Shown here: positions 27,492-38,378 of the stretch, piece by piece
Layout: each line of letters starts with the position of its first letter
How positions within the stretch are numbered: the first letter of the stretch is position 1
Source: Burkholderiales bacterium PBB6
Lineage (GTDB): Bacteria > Pseudomonadota > Gammaproteobacteria > Burkholderiales > Burkholderiaceae_C
Length of the DNA stretch: 64,000 nucleotides
Direction of reading: 5' to 3'
Assembly: GCA_002255925.1 (NCBI GenBank)
Contig: NKIH01000002.1
Coordinates: forward strand, 678,255 to 742,254
Translations under genes and position numbers: made by a program
Notes under the pieces: model-generated
Databases searched by the model: none
Seen by the model: only the letters and a program-made list of their open reading frames with translations
Told to the model about the DNA's origin: nothing

Positions 27492-27776
27492 ATGGACATC
27501 GCCTCTATCCACAACTGGTACGAAAAAGCCGTGTTTGCCGAAGTGCAGGCACAGGCCCAGCACTTCCCTCACCTGCTGAGCAACGACGACACGCTGGCGG
27601 ACATCGCCTGCGTCGCGTTGAACCGGCTGCCGCCGCGCTACATCCGGCACGATGTGGATCTGGCGTTTTTCCAGACCGAACACGAGCGGACCGAGTCGGA
27701 GCGCTCGGTGATCGAGGCGGTGGAATTCGCCATGGGCTTCGTGCAGGCGCGCAACGCCATGCGCGCGCGCCGCTGA
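27492..27776 (+). CDS. ComFB-like small protein
   Basis: 94 residues. The sequence IHNWYEKAVFAEV at the N terminus and LADIACVALNRLPPRYIRHDVD in the middle match the ComFB (late competence) family pattern, in which ALNRLPPRY is the most conserved block; the remainder is helical (ERSVIEAVEFAMGFV). Some cyanobacterial ComFB-type proteins bind cyclic dinucleotides, but this has not been general knowledge for proteobacterial members. No cysteine cluster is present, unlike Bacillus ComFB. It lies after the nadC terminator and converges with nadB, so it probably has its own promoter. Confidence 0.72.
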   Translation: MDIASIHNWYEKAVFAEVQAQAQHFPHLLSNDDTLADIACVALNRLPPRYIRHDVDLAFFQTEHERTESERSVIEAVEFAMGFVQARNAMRARR

Positions 27777-27796
27777 GCGGCCGCAGCCGCCCACCC

Positions 27797-29419
27797 TCAA
27801 TCGTGGCTGCGTGCCTTGCGCGTCAGCACGGTCGGGAAACTCACCGGCAGGGTGTACGGGAAGTCGCGGCTGAAATGCAGGCCGCGGCTCTCGTGCCGCA
27901 TCAGTGCTGATCGCACGATCAGCTCCGCACACACCACCAGATTGCGCAACTCCAGCAGGTCACGGGTGACCTTGAAGTTGGCGTAGTAGTCCTCGATCTC
28001 TTCCTTGAGCAGCTTGATGCGATGACGCGCGCGCTCAAGGCGCCGGGTCGTGCGGACGATGCCCACGTAGTTCCACATCAGCAGACGCAGCTCGTCCCAG
28101 TTGTGGGCGATGACCACCTGCTCGTCCGCGTTCTCGACCAGGCTCTCGTCCCAGTCGGGCAGCTTGCGGCGTGTCGCGGCCTCGGTGTGAAGGATGGCGT
28201 CGGCGCAGGTGCGGCCGATGACCACGCATTCGAGGAGCGAGTTGCTGGCCAGGCGGTTCGCGCCATGCAGGCCGGTGTAGGTGGCTTCGCCCACGGCGAA
28301 CAGTCCGGGCAAGTCACTGCGGCCAGACAGGTCGGTGACCACGCCGCCACAGGTGTAATGGGCCGCCGGCACCACCGGGATCATCGACTTGGCAATGTCG
28401 ATGCCGAGTGACAGGCAGCGTGCATGGATGGTCGGGAAGTGCTCGCGCAGGAACTCGTCGCCGAGGTGCGTGGCGTCGAGCCACACATGGTCGACGCCGT
28501 GCTTCTTCATCTCGAAGTCGATCGCCCGGGCGACGATGTCGCGCGGGGCCAGCTCACCGCGCTCATCGTGGTCAGCCATGAAGCGGGTGCCGTCGGGCAA
28601 GCGCAACACGGCGCCTTCGCCGCGCAGCGCTTCGGTGATGAGGAAGGTACGCTCCTGCGGGTGGTACAGGCAGGTCGGGTGGAACTGGATGAACTCCATG
28701 TTGCTCACCCGGCAGCCAGCGCGCCAGGCCATGGCAATGCCGTCACCGGTGGCGGTTTCGGGGTTGCTGGTGTAGCGGTACACCTTGCCCACGCCACCGG
28801 TGGCCAGCACCACGGCACGGGCCGGCAGTGTTTCCACCTTCTGCGCGTCGATGTCGAGCGCGTACAAGCCGTGGCAGCTGGTGTGTGCAGCCGGACGCTT
28901 CAGGTGGCGGTCGGTGATGACGTCCAGCGCCATCCAGCGCTCACGCAGCGTGACCAGCGGATGCGCGCGGGCCTGGCCCAGCAGCGAGTCATGGATGGCC
29001 TTGCCGGTGGCATCGGCCGCGTGCGCAATGCGCCGCACGGCGTGGCCACCTTCGCGCGTCAGGTGCAGGCCGAGCGGACCATCGGGGTCAGGTGAAAACG
29101 GCACGCCCTGGGCCATCAGCCATTCGATGGCCTGGGCACTGTTGCCGGCGATGAAGCGCGCGGTCTGCTCGTCGACCAGACCTGCGCCAGCGTCTTGGGT
29201 GTCGCGCACATGTGAATCAACGCTGTCGTCCGAGCCCAGCACACCCACGATGCCGCCCTGGGCCCACGCCGTGGCGCCTTCGCCCAGGCTGCGTTTGGCC
29301 AGCACGGTGACGGGTTGGCCCTTGGAGGCCAGGTGCAGCGCGACGGTCAAACCCGCCAAGCCTGCGCCAACGATCACGACCGGCAGGTTGTCGGCGGCAC
29401 TCTCTTGCCCTTGATGCAT
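27797..29419 (-). CDS. nadB: L-aspartate oxidase
   Basis: 540 residues from the ATG at 29419, which has AAGGA at good spacing; an ATG at 29449 would add ten residues. NadB oxidises aspartate to iminoaspartate with FAD, feeding NadA. The FAD-binding VVIVGAGLAGLTVALHLA, the AWAQGGIVGVL loop, EFIQFHPTCLY, RGEGAVLR and the catalytic-region HYTCGGV plus GLHGANRLASNSLLE are those of the succinate dehydrogenase/fumarate reductase flavoprotein family. It converges on the nadA-nadC-comFB strand. Confidence 0.96.
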   Translation of the reverse strand: MHQGQESAADNLPVVIVGAGLAGLTVALHLASKGQPVTVLAKRSLGEGATAWAQGGIVGVLGSDDSVDSHVRDTQDAGAGLVDEQTARFIAGNSAQAIEWLMAQGVPFSPDPDGPLGLHLTREGGHAVRRIAHAADATGKAIHDSLLGQARAHPLVTLRERWMALDVITDRHLKRPAAHTSCHGLYALDIDAQKVETLPARAVVLATGGVGKVYRYTSNPETATGDGIAMAWRAGCRVSNMEFIQFHPTCLYHPQERTFLITEALRGEGAVLRLPDGTRFMADHDERGELAPRDIVARAIDFEMKKHGVDHVWLDATHLGDEFLREHFPTIHARCLSLGIDIAKSMIPVVPAAHYTCGGVVTDLSGRSDLPGLFAVGEATYTGLHGANRLASNSLLECVVIGRTCADAILHTEAATRRKLPDWDESLVENADEQVVIAHNWDELRLLMWNYVGIVRTTRRLERARHRIKLLKEEIEDYYANFKVTRDLLELRNLVVCAELIVRSALMRHESRGLHFSRDFPYTLPVSFPTVLTRKARSHD

Positions 29420-29498
29420 GGGGTCCTTCGCGCCAGCGCGCGCTGTCATGAAACTGCCGTGATTGTAGGTGGGCGCCCTGCACCCCCTGGCAGCGTGG

Positions 29499-31013
29499 TC
29501 AAGGGGCTTGCAGTCGTCCGAACTCGCTCACCAGACTGACGCCCACCATCTGTGATTTCAAGCCGCCGCGCACGGTGCGCAACTGGCCCGCGTCCAACTG
29601 CCACGACCAGCCGGGCGCAAATTCACGACGCAGTTGCAGCTGCGCCTGCGCGAACAGGCCGCCGTTGACATCCACGTTGCCGCCGCCTGCGGCACCCAGT
29701 GAGGCCTCAGCGCCCCAGCGCCATGCGCCGGGCTGGCGGGCCTGCATCCAGCCTGCCCCGAGCTGGCCCGTGGCGTAGCCACCGGCCATGCCGCCCACCG
29801 CCGTGCCGGCCTCAGCCAGCACGCGCCAGTTGGGCGTCAGCGCGCGCTCCAGCTTCAGCCCGAGCACCGGCACGTGTTGCGGCGGACCGACCTCGCGCAC
29901 CGTGCCGCTGTAATGCTTCCAGCTGGTGGACACGGCCCAGGGCGACCAGGCGGCAGCCACGGCCGTTTGTGGCGCACGTGAAGGACTGGCCGTATCAGTC
30001 ATCGCCAAACGATCGCCAGGCACTGGTTGCCAGTCGATGCCCTGCCAGCCCAGTTCCAGCCGCAACTCGCGGGCGCTGAACAGGCCACGGGTCTTCAGCA
30101 GGCCGGCATAGGCGCCCATCGACCAGCCCGGGCTCGGTGTCCAGACAGCGGCGGCGCCGGTCTTGGCCAGCAGCCCGCCGCCCGTGTCGACCGTGGCACC
30201 GGCGCCGGCTGAGCCGATCAAGCCTTCTGCGCGAAGTTGCCACTGCGGGCCCATCTGCCAACGCAAGCCCAGCCCGCCCGACAACTCGGCGTAGCCGTCA
30301 TAACCGCCGCCCATTGCGCCCAAGGTCATCAAGCTGGCGTAGGGCTGCGCGCCGAGCCAGGGCGAGGTAGCCAAGCCCTGGCGCCAGGCCAGACCGCCGA
30401 ACTGCAAGGCTGGTGTGCCGCCGGTGCCGTCGCGGCGTGGCGACTTGCGCGGCTGGTAAACACCGCCGATGGCCGCCAGCTCTTGCGGCAAGGCGCGCAT
30501 GCCAGCAACGGCAGGCACCACGGTGTCGGAAAACGCCGGGCCGATGAAGCTGGCGGTGTCCCATTGCACGCTGAGATACGGGTGGGTGCTGCGCGCACGG
30601 CCGTCCTTGAACACGACCCGGCTGATCCCCAGCCCGAGGCGGAAGGGTTTGACGTCGCGGCTGACTTCGGCGTGGCTGCGCAGCATCAGCCCGCCGGCCA
30701 CCCAACCGGGGTTGCCGCCACCGCCACCGGCGAAGGCGCCGGCTTCACCATGCCACTCCGGCCCCAACCAGCGCTCAAGCGGCGCGTGCCAGGCACCCTG
30801 CAAGCCAAAGCCGAAAAAGCCGCCGTGAGTGCCGGTGGTGGCGCTGTAAACCGCCACGCCGCCCGACCATTCCGGCGTGAATCGTCGGCGGTACGACAGT
30901 CCCAGCAAGCCCATGTGCGCCCCGTCTTCCACGAGTGCGTTCTCGAGGGTCAGGCTCAGGACCACGGGGGTGGGCGTGGGGGCCTCCGGGGGCGGCAGGT
31001 CAGGCAGGAGCAT
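29499..31013 (-). CDS. Hypothetical beta-strand-rich protein
   Basis: 504 residues from the ATG at 31013; a longer frame begins at 31142. I recognise no family. After a proline-rich start (LLPDLPPPEAPTPTP) nearly the whole chain consists of short alternating strands ending in aromatic residues, with Gly-rich turns (GGVAVYSATTG, GFFGFGLQGAW, LGLRWQMGPQWQLRAEGLIG, LFAQAQLQLRREF), as in an outer-membrane beta-barrel or autotransporter-like fold. No signal peptide is visible from either start. The 31142 ATG lies in the loop of a hairpin that looks like the clpB terminator, so the shorter form is preferred. Real but unassigned. Confidence 0.55.
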   Translation of the reverse strand: MLLPDLPPPEAPTPTPVVLSLTLENALVEDGAHMGLLGLSYRRRFTPEWSGGVAVYSATTGTHGGFFGFGLQGAWHAPLERWLGPEWHGEAGAFAGGGGGNPGWVAGGLMLRSHAEVSRDVKPFRLGLGISRVVFKDGRARSTHPYLSVQWDTASFIGPAFSDTVVPAVAGMRALPQELAAIGGVYQPRKSPRRDGTGGTPALQFGGLAWRQGLATSPWLGAQPYASLMTLGAMGGGYDGYAELSGGLGLRWQMGPQWQLRAEGLIGSAGAGATVDTGGGLLAKTGAAAVWTPSPGWSMGAYAGLLKTRGLFSARELRLELGWQGIDWQPVPGDRLAMTDTASPSRAPQTAVAAAWSPWAVSTSWKHYSGTVREVGPPQHVPVLGLKLERALTPNWRVLAEAGTAVGGMAGGYATGQLGAGWMQARQPGAWRWGAEASLGAAGGGNVDVNGGLFAQAQLQLRREFAPGWSWQLDAGQLRTVRGGLKSQMVGVSLVSEFGRLQAP

Positions 31014-31127
31014 GGGGCGGGCGGCGTGTTTGGGCGGGGGTGTGGGCGAAAGGTTGCGCGGCGCCTGCGCAGATGTGGCCTGCGTGCGGTTCGCTGGGCG
31101 TGCTGCGGGAAGCCGGTTGCGGAATTG

Positions 31128-31157
31128 AAAACGGCCGAGCATGGGCCCGGCCGTTTC
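31128..31157 (-). terminator. Probable terminator after clpB
   Basis: On the reverse strand AACGGCCG (31155-31148) and CGGCCGTT (31137-31130) pair around a 10-base loop, followed by a short T run. It lies 65 bases past the clpB stop. The T tract is short, so efficiency is uncertain. Confidence 0.5.
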
Positions 31158-31221
31158 GTTCAGACATGCAAGCTTACCCCGGTGCCACGCCGGCCCTCAA
31201 GCCGGGCACCGGTGCCAGTCG

Positions 31222-33825
<2,604 letters not shown>

Positions 33826-33849
33826 GGATGAAACCTCCGGTTGCGTCTG

Positions 33850-33877
33850 ACGTGAGGCGGCAGGCGCTGTTTTCAAG
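33850..33877 (-). promoter_or_regulatory. Sigma-32 (heat-shock) type promoter of clpB
   Basis: On the reverse strand CTTGAAA (33877-33871) is followed after 13 bases by CCTCACGT (33857-33850), close to the RpoH consensus of CTTGAAA and CCCCATNT. It lies 25 bases before the clpB start. The -10 half is imperfect. Confidence 0.55.
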
Positions 33878-33943
33878 CCCCCATCTTCTGCCGCTCAGCT
33901 CAGCATGGCGCCGGTTTGCGCTGGGTCAAACCGGCAGCAGGCG

Positions 33944-34426
33944 TCAAAGCGCGGCGCCGCGCTGGTGGTAGTTGCCGGCGTGGAACAGCAAGGGCGGCAG
34001 ATCCGCCTGGTGCAGGGCCAGCACCCGGCCGATGAAGAGCACGTGGTCACCGGCGGCGTGGTGGCGGTCGCTGTGGCACTCGAACACGGCCGCGCAGTTG
34101 GCCAGCACAGGCACACCGCCCTGCCCGTCCGTCCAAGTGCCTTCGGCGAAGCGGTCTGGCACGGGGCTGGCAAAGCGGCGCGACAAGCCGATCTGGTCCT
34201 CGGCCAGCACGTTCACGGCGAAGTGCGTGGCTTTCTGGAAGTCGATCAGGTGGCTGCTGGCATTGCGCAGCGCCCACATCACCAGCGGCGGGTCGAGCGA
34301 GAGCGAATTGAACGAGTTGGCCGTCAGGCCCACCGGCTGGCCGGCAGCATCGCGGCAGGTGATGATGGTGACACCGGTGGCGAATCGCCCCAGCGCGGAG
34401 CGAAGGGCCTTGGGTTCAATGAGCAT
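33944..34426 (-). CDS. Flavin reductase family protein
   Basis: 160 residues from MLIEPKALRSALGRFATGVTIIT. It belongs to the short FMN-binding flavin reductase-like domain family (HpaC, RutF and similar), with GLTANSFNSLSLDPPLV as flavin-phosphate segment and a C-terminal GDHVLFIGRVLAL plus PLLFHAGNYH. Such proteins reduce free flavin with NAD(P)H to supply a monooxygenase. No partner oxygenase is nearby, so its role is unknown. It lies 60 bases after crcB at the end of a long leftward gene run. Confidence 0.85.
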   Translation of the reverse strand: MLIEPKALRSALGRFATGVTIITCRDAAGQPVGLTANSFNSLSLDPPLVMWALRNASSHLIDFQKATHFAVNVLAEDQIGLSRRFASPVPDRFAEGTWTDGQGGVPVLANCAAVFECHSDRHHAAGDHVLFIGRVLALHQADLPPLLFHAGNYHQRGAAL

Positions 34427-34486
34427 GAGGTGTCGGAATTCGAATGGAAGGCGCTGGCCGCACAAGGCCACCAGCGGTGGATGGAT

Positions 34487-34879
34487 TCAGGCCAGCAGCC
34501 AACGGCCCAGGCCCCAGCCCAGCGCAGCACAAAGCAGGCCACCCGCAACGTGCGCAAGGGTGTGGCCCACGGCCAGCAGCCAGTCGCCGCGAATCAACAG
34601 CTGCAGTGATTCAGCGGAGTATGCGGAAAAAGTGGTCAGCCCGCCCAGCAAACCGGTGACCAGTGCCAGCCGTGCCAACTCATCAGGCCAGCGCTGGAAC
34701 CAGACCAGCGAGAAGCCGATGAGCAAGCCGCCGACGCAGTTCACGGCCAGCGTGCCCGCGGCAAAGGGCAAGGCCAGCGGGTTCAGCCACAGGCCGACGC
34801 GCCAGCGCAGCACCGACCCCGTGGCGCCGCCGAGAGCCACGGCGGCCGTCAACCATGGGGTGCTGGCGGCAAAGCTCAT
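34487..34879 (-). CDS. crcB: Fluoride ion channel CrcB/FluC
   Basis: 130 residues with four hydrophobic segments. Family features are present: GGATGSVLRW in helix 1, the pore-region NCVGGLLIGF in helix 2 and GLLGGLTTFSAYSAES in helix 3 (the broken helix carrying the central Na+ site and pore Phe/Ser). As a dual-topology dimer it exports fluoride. Its ATG overlaps the moaE stop. Many crcB genes are governed by a fluoride riboswitch; none is visible, and its place inside a molybdopterin operon leaves it with no dedicated upstream region. Confidence 0.92.
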   Translation of the reverse strand: MSFAASTPWLTAAVALGGATGSVLRWRVGLWLNPLALPFAAGTLAVNCVGGLLIGFSLVWFQRWPDELARLALVTGLLGGLTTFSAYSAESLQLLIRGDWLLAVGHTLAHVAGGLLCAALGWGLGRWLLA

Positions 34880-35361
34880 GCCGACGCGGCGTTCGAGCCC
34901 TGGATGCCCCAACGGGCCAGGGCGGCATCGTCACTGACGCGGGCATCGACCCAGCGCGCGCCAGTCAGCGTGGTTTCCTTCTTCCAGAACGGCGCCTGGG
35001 TCTTCAGGTAATCCATCAGGAACTCGCAGGCCTGAAACGCCTGGCCGCGATGCGCCGAGCTGACCACCACCAGCACGATCTGGTCACGCGGCAACAGCGG
35101 CCCCACGCGGTGGATGACGCGCGCGCCCCGCAAATCGAAGCGCCGGAAGGCTTCATCGATCATCTGCTCGATGGCCTTCTCGGTCATGCCCGGGTAGTGC
35201 TCGAGCTCCATCGCGCTGACGCCAGCGCCGTCGTTGTTGTCACGCACGGTGCCGACAAAGCTGGCCACGGCACCTACGCCGGGGTCGGCGTTGCGCAGGG
35301 CCAGCACTTCGGCGCTGAGGTCGAAATCAGCGGTCTGGATGGCGACGCGAGGCGTGGTCAT
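34876..35361 (-). CDS. moaE: Molybdopterin synthase catalytic subunit MoaE
   Basis: 161 residues (E. coli 150). MoaE with MoaD adds two sulfurs to cyclic pyranopterin monophosphate to make molybdopterin. The motifs ASFVGTVRDNNDG, LEHYPGMTEKAI, HRVGPLLPRDQIVLVVVSSAHRGQAF and the C-terminal catalytic KTQAPFWKKE (two lysines) are all intact. It starts ten bases after moaD and overlaps crcB by ATGA. Confidence 0.96.
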   Translation of the reverse strand: MTTPRVAIQTADFDLSAEVLALRNADPGVGAVASFVGTVRDNNDGAGVSAMELEHYPGMTEKAIEQMIDEAFRRFDLRGARVIHRVGPLLPRDQIVLVVVSSAHRGQAFQACEFLMDYLKTQAPFWKKETTLTGARWVDARVSDDAALARWGIQGSNAASA

Positions 35362-35371
35362 GGGTGTGTGC

Positions 35372-35626
35372 TCAGCCGCCAGTCACGGGCGGGAAAAAGG
35401 CCAGTTCATCGCCGTCACTCAGCACGGCAGGCTCATCGCACAGCGTCTGGTTCAGCGCAGCGCGCACGGCGCGGCCACGGGCCAGCACCTCGCTGTGCGG
35501 GGCACCGAGGGCGATCAAGGCATCACGCGCCTGACCCACCGTGCTGCCAGCCGGCAGCTCGATCTGGCCGGTGGGGCCGAGCGCTTCACGCAGCGAGGCA
35601 AAGAACTTCAGTCGGATGGTGGGCAT
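35372..35626 (-). CDS. moaD: Molybdopterin synthase sulfur carrier subunit MoaD
   Basis: 84 residues with a ubiquitin-like beta-grasp pattern. It ends in PPVTGG, and the terminal Gly-Gly is the thiocarboxylation site activated by MoeB. LKFFASLREAL at the start and DGDELAFFPPVTGG at the end are typical. It sits between moeA (5-base gap) and moaE (10-base gap). Confidence 0.96.
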   Translation of the reverse strand: MPTIRLKFFASLREALGPTGQIELPAGSTVGQARDALIALGAPHSEVLARGRAVRAALNQTLCDEPAVLSDGDELAFFPPVTGG

Positions 35627-35631
35627 GGGGC

Positions 35632-36933
35632 TCAGGCGCCTATCAGGGTGGCCAAGGGCAGAAAACGGACCGTGTCGCCCGGGCGAATGACGCAGCCCGC
35701 CGGGTTGTCAATCAGGCCATCGGCCCACACGGCAGAGGTGAGCACGCCGGAGCTCTGGTTGGGGAAGAGCTCCACCTGCCCTTCCGCGTTCAGGCGGGCC
35801 CGCATGAATTCACGTCGGATCTTGTCGGGCTTGGGCCAGTCGAACGCGGCGCGCAAGGGCAAGGCCACAGGCCACTGGCCCGAGCCACCTTGCAGGGCAC
35901 GCAGCACCGGCGCCACGGCCAGCAGGAAGGTGATGAAGCTCGACACCGGGTTGCCCGGCAGGCCGATCAGCAAGGCCTCACCGGCGTTGTCATTCGTGCC
36001 GCGCCGCACACCGCCAAAGGCGAGTGGCTTGCCCGGCTTGGCGGCCATCTGCCACAGGGCGATGTGGCCCTCGGCCGCGGCAGCCGGACGCAGGTGGTCT
36101 TCTTCACCCACCGACACGCCGCCGGAGGTGAGGATCAGGTCGTTGCCGATGGCCGCGGCGCGCAAGGCCTCGCGGGTGGCGTCCAGCCGGTCCGGCACGA
36201 TGCCCAGGTCTTGAACCTCGCAGCCGGCCGCTTCCAGCAAACCCCGCAGGGTGAAGCGGTTCGAGTTGTAGATGGCGCCCGGCTTCAGTGGCTCGCCCGG
36301 CATCACCAGTTCGTCACCGGTGGAAAACAAGGCCACGCGCGGACGCCGAACCACGTTGACCTGCGCCGCACCCACCGCTGCGGCCAAGCCCAGCGCTTGC
36401 GGCGTCAGGCGGGTGCCGGCACGCAGCACGACGGCGCCGAAGCGCACGTCTTCGCCCTGCCGGCGAACCCACTGGCCGTGCGCGGGCACCGTGTTCACCA
36501 CCACGCTCCCCAGACCGCCCTCGTTGGATGGCTGGGCGACGCACTGCTCCTGCATCACCACGCAGTCGGCCCCGGCAGGCACTTGCGCGCCGGTGAAGAC
36601 GCGCGCGGCCGTGCCGGGCAGCAAGGGCTGGCCGACCACACCGGCAGGAATGCGCTGGCTGACCGGCAGCACCACACCGGGCTGAGGCACGTCAGCCGCA
36701 CGCATGGCATAACCGTCCATCGACGTGTTGTCGGCGGGCGGCACGTCCAGCGTCGAGGTGATGTCGCTCGCCAGGGTGCGGCCCAGCGCACCGAAGGTGC
36801 TCAGGGCCTCCACATCGGTGATCCGGGCTGCATGGGCGGCCGCGACCACGCGGGCCAGCACCTCGTCCAGTGTCATCAACGGCGCGCGGGCGGTGTTGTC
36901 GGTGGTCTTGTCGGTGGTCTTGTCGGCGGCCAT
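35632..36933 (-). CDS. moeA: Molybdopterin molybdenumtransferase MoeA
   Basis: 433 residues, or 414 if translation starts at the internal Met at 36876. MoeA inserts molybdate into adenylylated molybdopterin. All parts of the family are present: MTLDEVLARV, NTSMDGYAMRAADV, ARVFTGAQVPAGADCVVMQE, the MogA-like domain with FSTGDELV and LILTSGGVSVGEEDHL, GLPGNPVSSFITFLL and the C-terminal beta-barrel domain. The N terminus is encoded in 12-base tandem repeats (DKTTDKTTDNT), so the true start is uncertain and may vary. It follows thrC by 32 bases. Confidence 0.95.
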   Translation of the reverse strand: MAADKTTDKTTDNTARAPLMTLDEVLARVVAAAHAARITDVEALSTFGALGRTLASDITSTLDVPPADNTSMDGYAMRAADVPQPGVVLPVSQRIPAGVVGQPLLPGTAARVFTGAQVPAGADCVVMQEQCVAQPSNEGGLGSVVVNTVPAHGQWVRRQGEDVRFGAVVLRAGTRLTPQALGLAAAVGAAQVNVVRRPRVALFSTGDELVMPGEPLKPGAIYNSNRFTLRGLLEAAGCEVQDLGIVPDRLDATREALRAAAIGNDLILTSGGVSVGEEDHLRPAAAAEGHIALWQMAAKPGKPLAFGGVRRGTNDNAGEALLIGLPGNPVSSFITFLLAVAPVLRALQGGSGQWPVALPLRAAFDWPKPDKIRREFMRARLNAEGQVELFPNQSSGVLTSAVWADGLIDNPAGCVIRPGDTVRFLPLATLIGA

Positions 36934-36948
36934 GTCAGCGGTCTTGTC
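36889..36948. repeat. 12-bp tandem repeat at the moeA start
   Basis: Five units of 12 bases of the type GGTGGTCTTGTC (two identical at 36901-36924, the others with 2-4 changes). On the coding strand each encodes a tetrapeptide such as DKTT. The proposed moeA ATG (36931-36933) lies inside the fourth unit. Because the unit is a multiple of three, copy changes would not shift the frame. Confidence 0.8.
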
Positions 36949-36965
36949 AGCGTTCAGGGCCTGGC

Positions 36966-38378
36966 TCAGTCGCAGTGGCGCGCAACGAAGGCCTTCACCA
37001 GATCGGTGTCCGGCTGCATCACGGTGAAGCGCTTGGGCAGGCTTTCGATGTCGCCGAGGCCGGCGGGCCGTTCGGGCTCGACGCCCACCGCTTCGCGGAT
37101 CGTTTCTGCGAACTTGGCCGGCAAGGCCGTTTCCAGCACGATCATCGGCACACCTGCTTCAACCCGCTCCAGCGCTACCTTCACGCCGTCAGCCGTGTGG
37201 GTGTCCACCAGGCTGCCGAAACGCTCGTAGGTGCTGCGAATGGTGTTGAGGCGATCGACGTGCGTGCTGCGGCCGCTCTGGAAGCCGAAGCTGGCGATGC
37301 GGCCGGCCTCCGCACGTGCCAGGGTGAAGGCGCCAGCACGGCTGATTTCGGTGTGGAACAGGTGGCGGGTGCGTTCGCCGTCACGGCCCAGCAGGTCATA
37401 AACGAAGCGCTCGAAGTTCGAGGCCTTCGAGATGTCCATCGACGGGCTGGAGGTTTCGTGGGTTTCGGCGCCCTGGCGCACACGGTACGAGCCGGTGCGG
37501 AAGAACTCGTCGAGCACGTCGTTTTCGTTCGTGGCCACCACCAGGTGCTTGACGGGCAAGCCCATCATGCGCGCCACATGGCCGGCGCACACGTTGCCGA
37601 AGTTGCCCGACGGCACCGTGAAGCTCACCTGCTCGGTGTTCTTCGACGTGACCTGGAAGTAGCCGGCGAAGTAGTACACCACCTGGGCCAGCAAGCGCGC
37701 CCAGTTGATGGAGTTGACCGTGCCGATCTTGTATTTGCGCTTGAACGCCAGGTCGTTCGAGACGGCCTTGACGATGTCCTGCGCGTCATCGAACACGCCT
37801 TCAACGGCGATGTTGTGGATGTTGGCGTCTTGCAGGCTGAACATCTGGGCCTGCTGGAACGGGCTCATGCGGCCGTTCGGGCTGAGCATGAACACACGCA
37901 CGCCCTGCTTGCCGCGCATCGCGTATTCAGCGGCGCTGCCGGTGTCGCCCGAGGTGGCGCCCAGGATGTTGAGCTCTTCGCCGCGGCGGCCCAGTTCGTA
38001 CTCGAACAGGTTGCCCAGCAGCTGCATCGCCATGTCCTTGAAGGCCAGCGTCGGGCCGTTGGACAGAGCTTCAATCCACAGGCCGGATTCACCCAGCTTG
38101 CGCACCGGCACGATGGCTGCCGAGCCGAACACCTCGGCGGTGTAGGTCTTGCTGACCAGACGGCGCAGGTCATCGGCCGGAATGTCGTCGATGTAGAGCG
38201 ACAGCACTTCAAAGGCCAGCTCGGCGTAGCTCAGGCCGCGCCAGCTGGTCAGCGTGGCGTCGTCCACCTTCGGGTAGGCCACGGGCAGGTACAAGCCGCC
38301 GTCCGGCGCCAGGCCTTCCAGCAGGATGTCGCAGAAGCCGCGTTCGGTGCGGTCGCCGCGGGTGCTGATGTACTTCAT
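36966..38378 (-). CDS. thrC: Threonine synthase
   Basis: 470 residues. It converts O-phosphohomoserine to threonine with PLP. This is the longer, E. coli/yeast-type form: MKYISTRGD start, the PLP lysine in LAFKDMAMQLLGN, the phosphate-binding ATSGDTGSAA loop and FTVPSGNFGNV. Its ATG overlaps the hom stop by ATGA, so the two threonine enzymes are translationally coupled. No thrB-type homoserine kinase is within the window. Confidence 0.97.
   Translation of the reverse strand: MKYISTRGDRTERGFCDILLEGLAPDGGLYLPVAYPKVDDATLTSWRGLSYAELAFEVLSLYIDDIPADDLRRLVSKTYTAEVFGSAAIVPVRKLGESGLWIEALSNGPTLAFKDMAMQLLGNLFEYELGRRGEELNILGATSGDTGSAAEYAMRGKQGVRVFMLSPNGRMSPFQQAQMFSLQDANIHNIAVEGVFDDAQDIVKAVSNDLAFKRKYKIGTVNSINWARLLAQVVYYFAGYFQVTSKNTEQVSFTVPSGNFGNVCAGHVARMMGLPVKHLVVATNENDVLDEFFRTGSYRVRQGAETHETSSPSMDISKASNFERFVYDLLGRDGERTRHLFHTEISRAGAFTLARAEAGRIASFGFQSGRSTHVDRLNTIRSTYERFGSLVDTHTADGVKVALERVEAGVPMIVLETALPAKFAETIREAVGVEPERPAGLGDIESLPKRFTVMQPDTDLVKAFVARHCD

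Noticed and set aside
34487..34940. Fluoride riboswitch upstream of crcB
   Set aside because: crcB overlaps the moaE stop codon, so there is no untranslated leader and no aptamer-like sequence.
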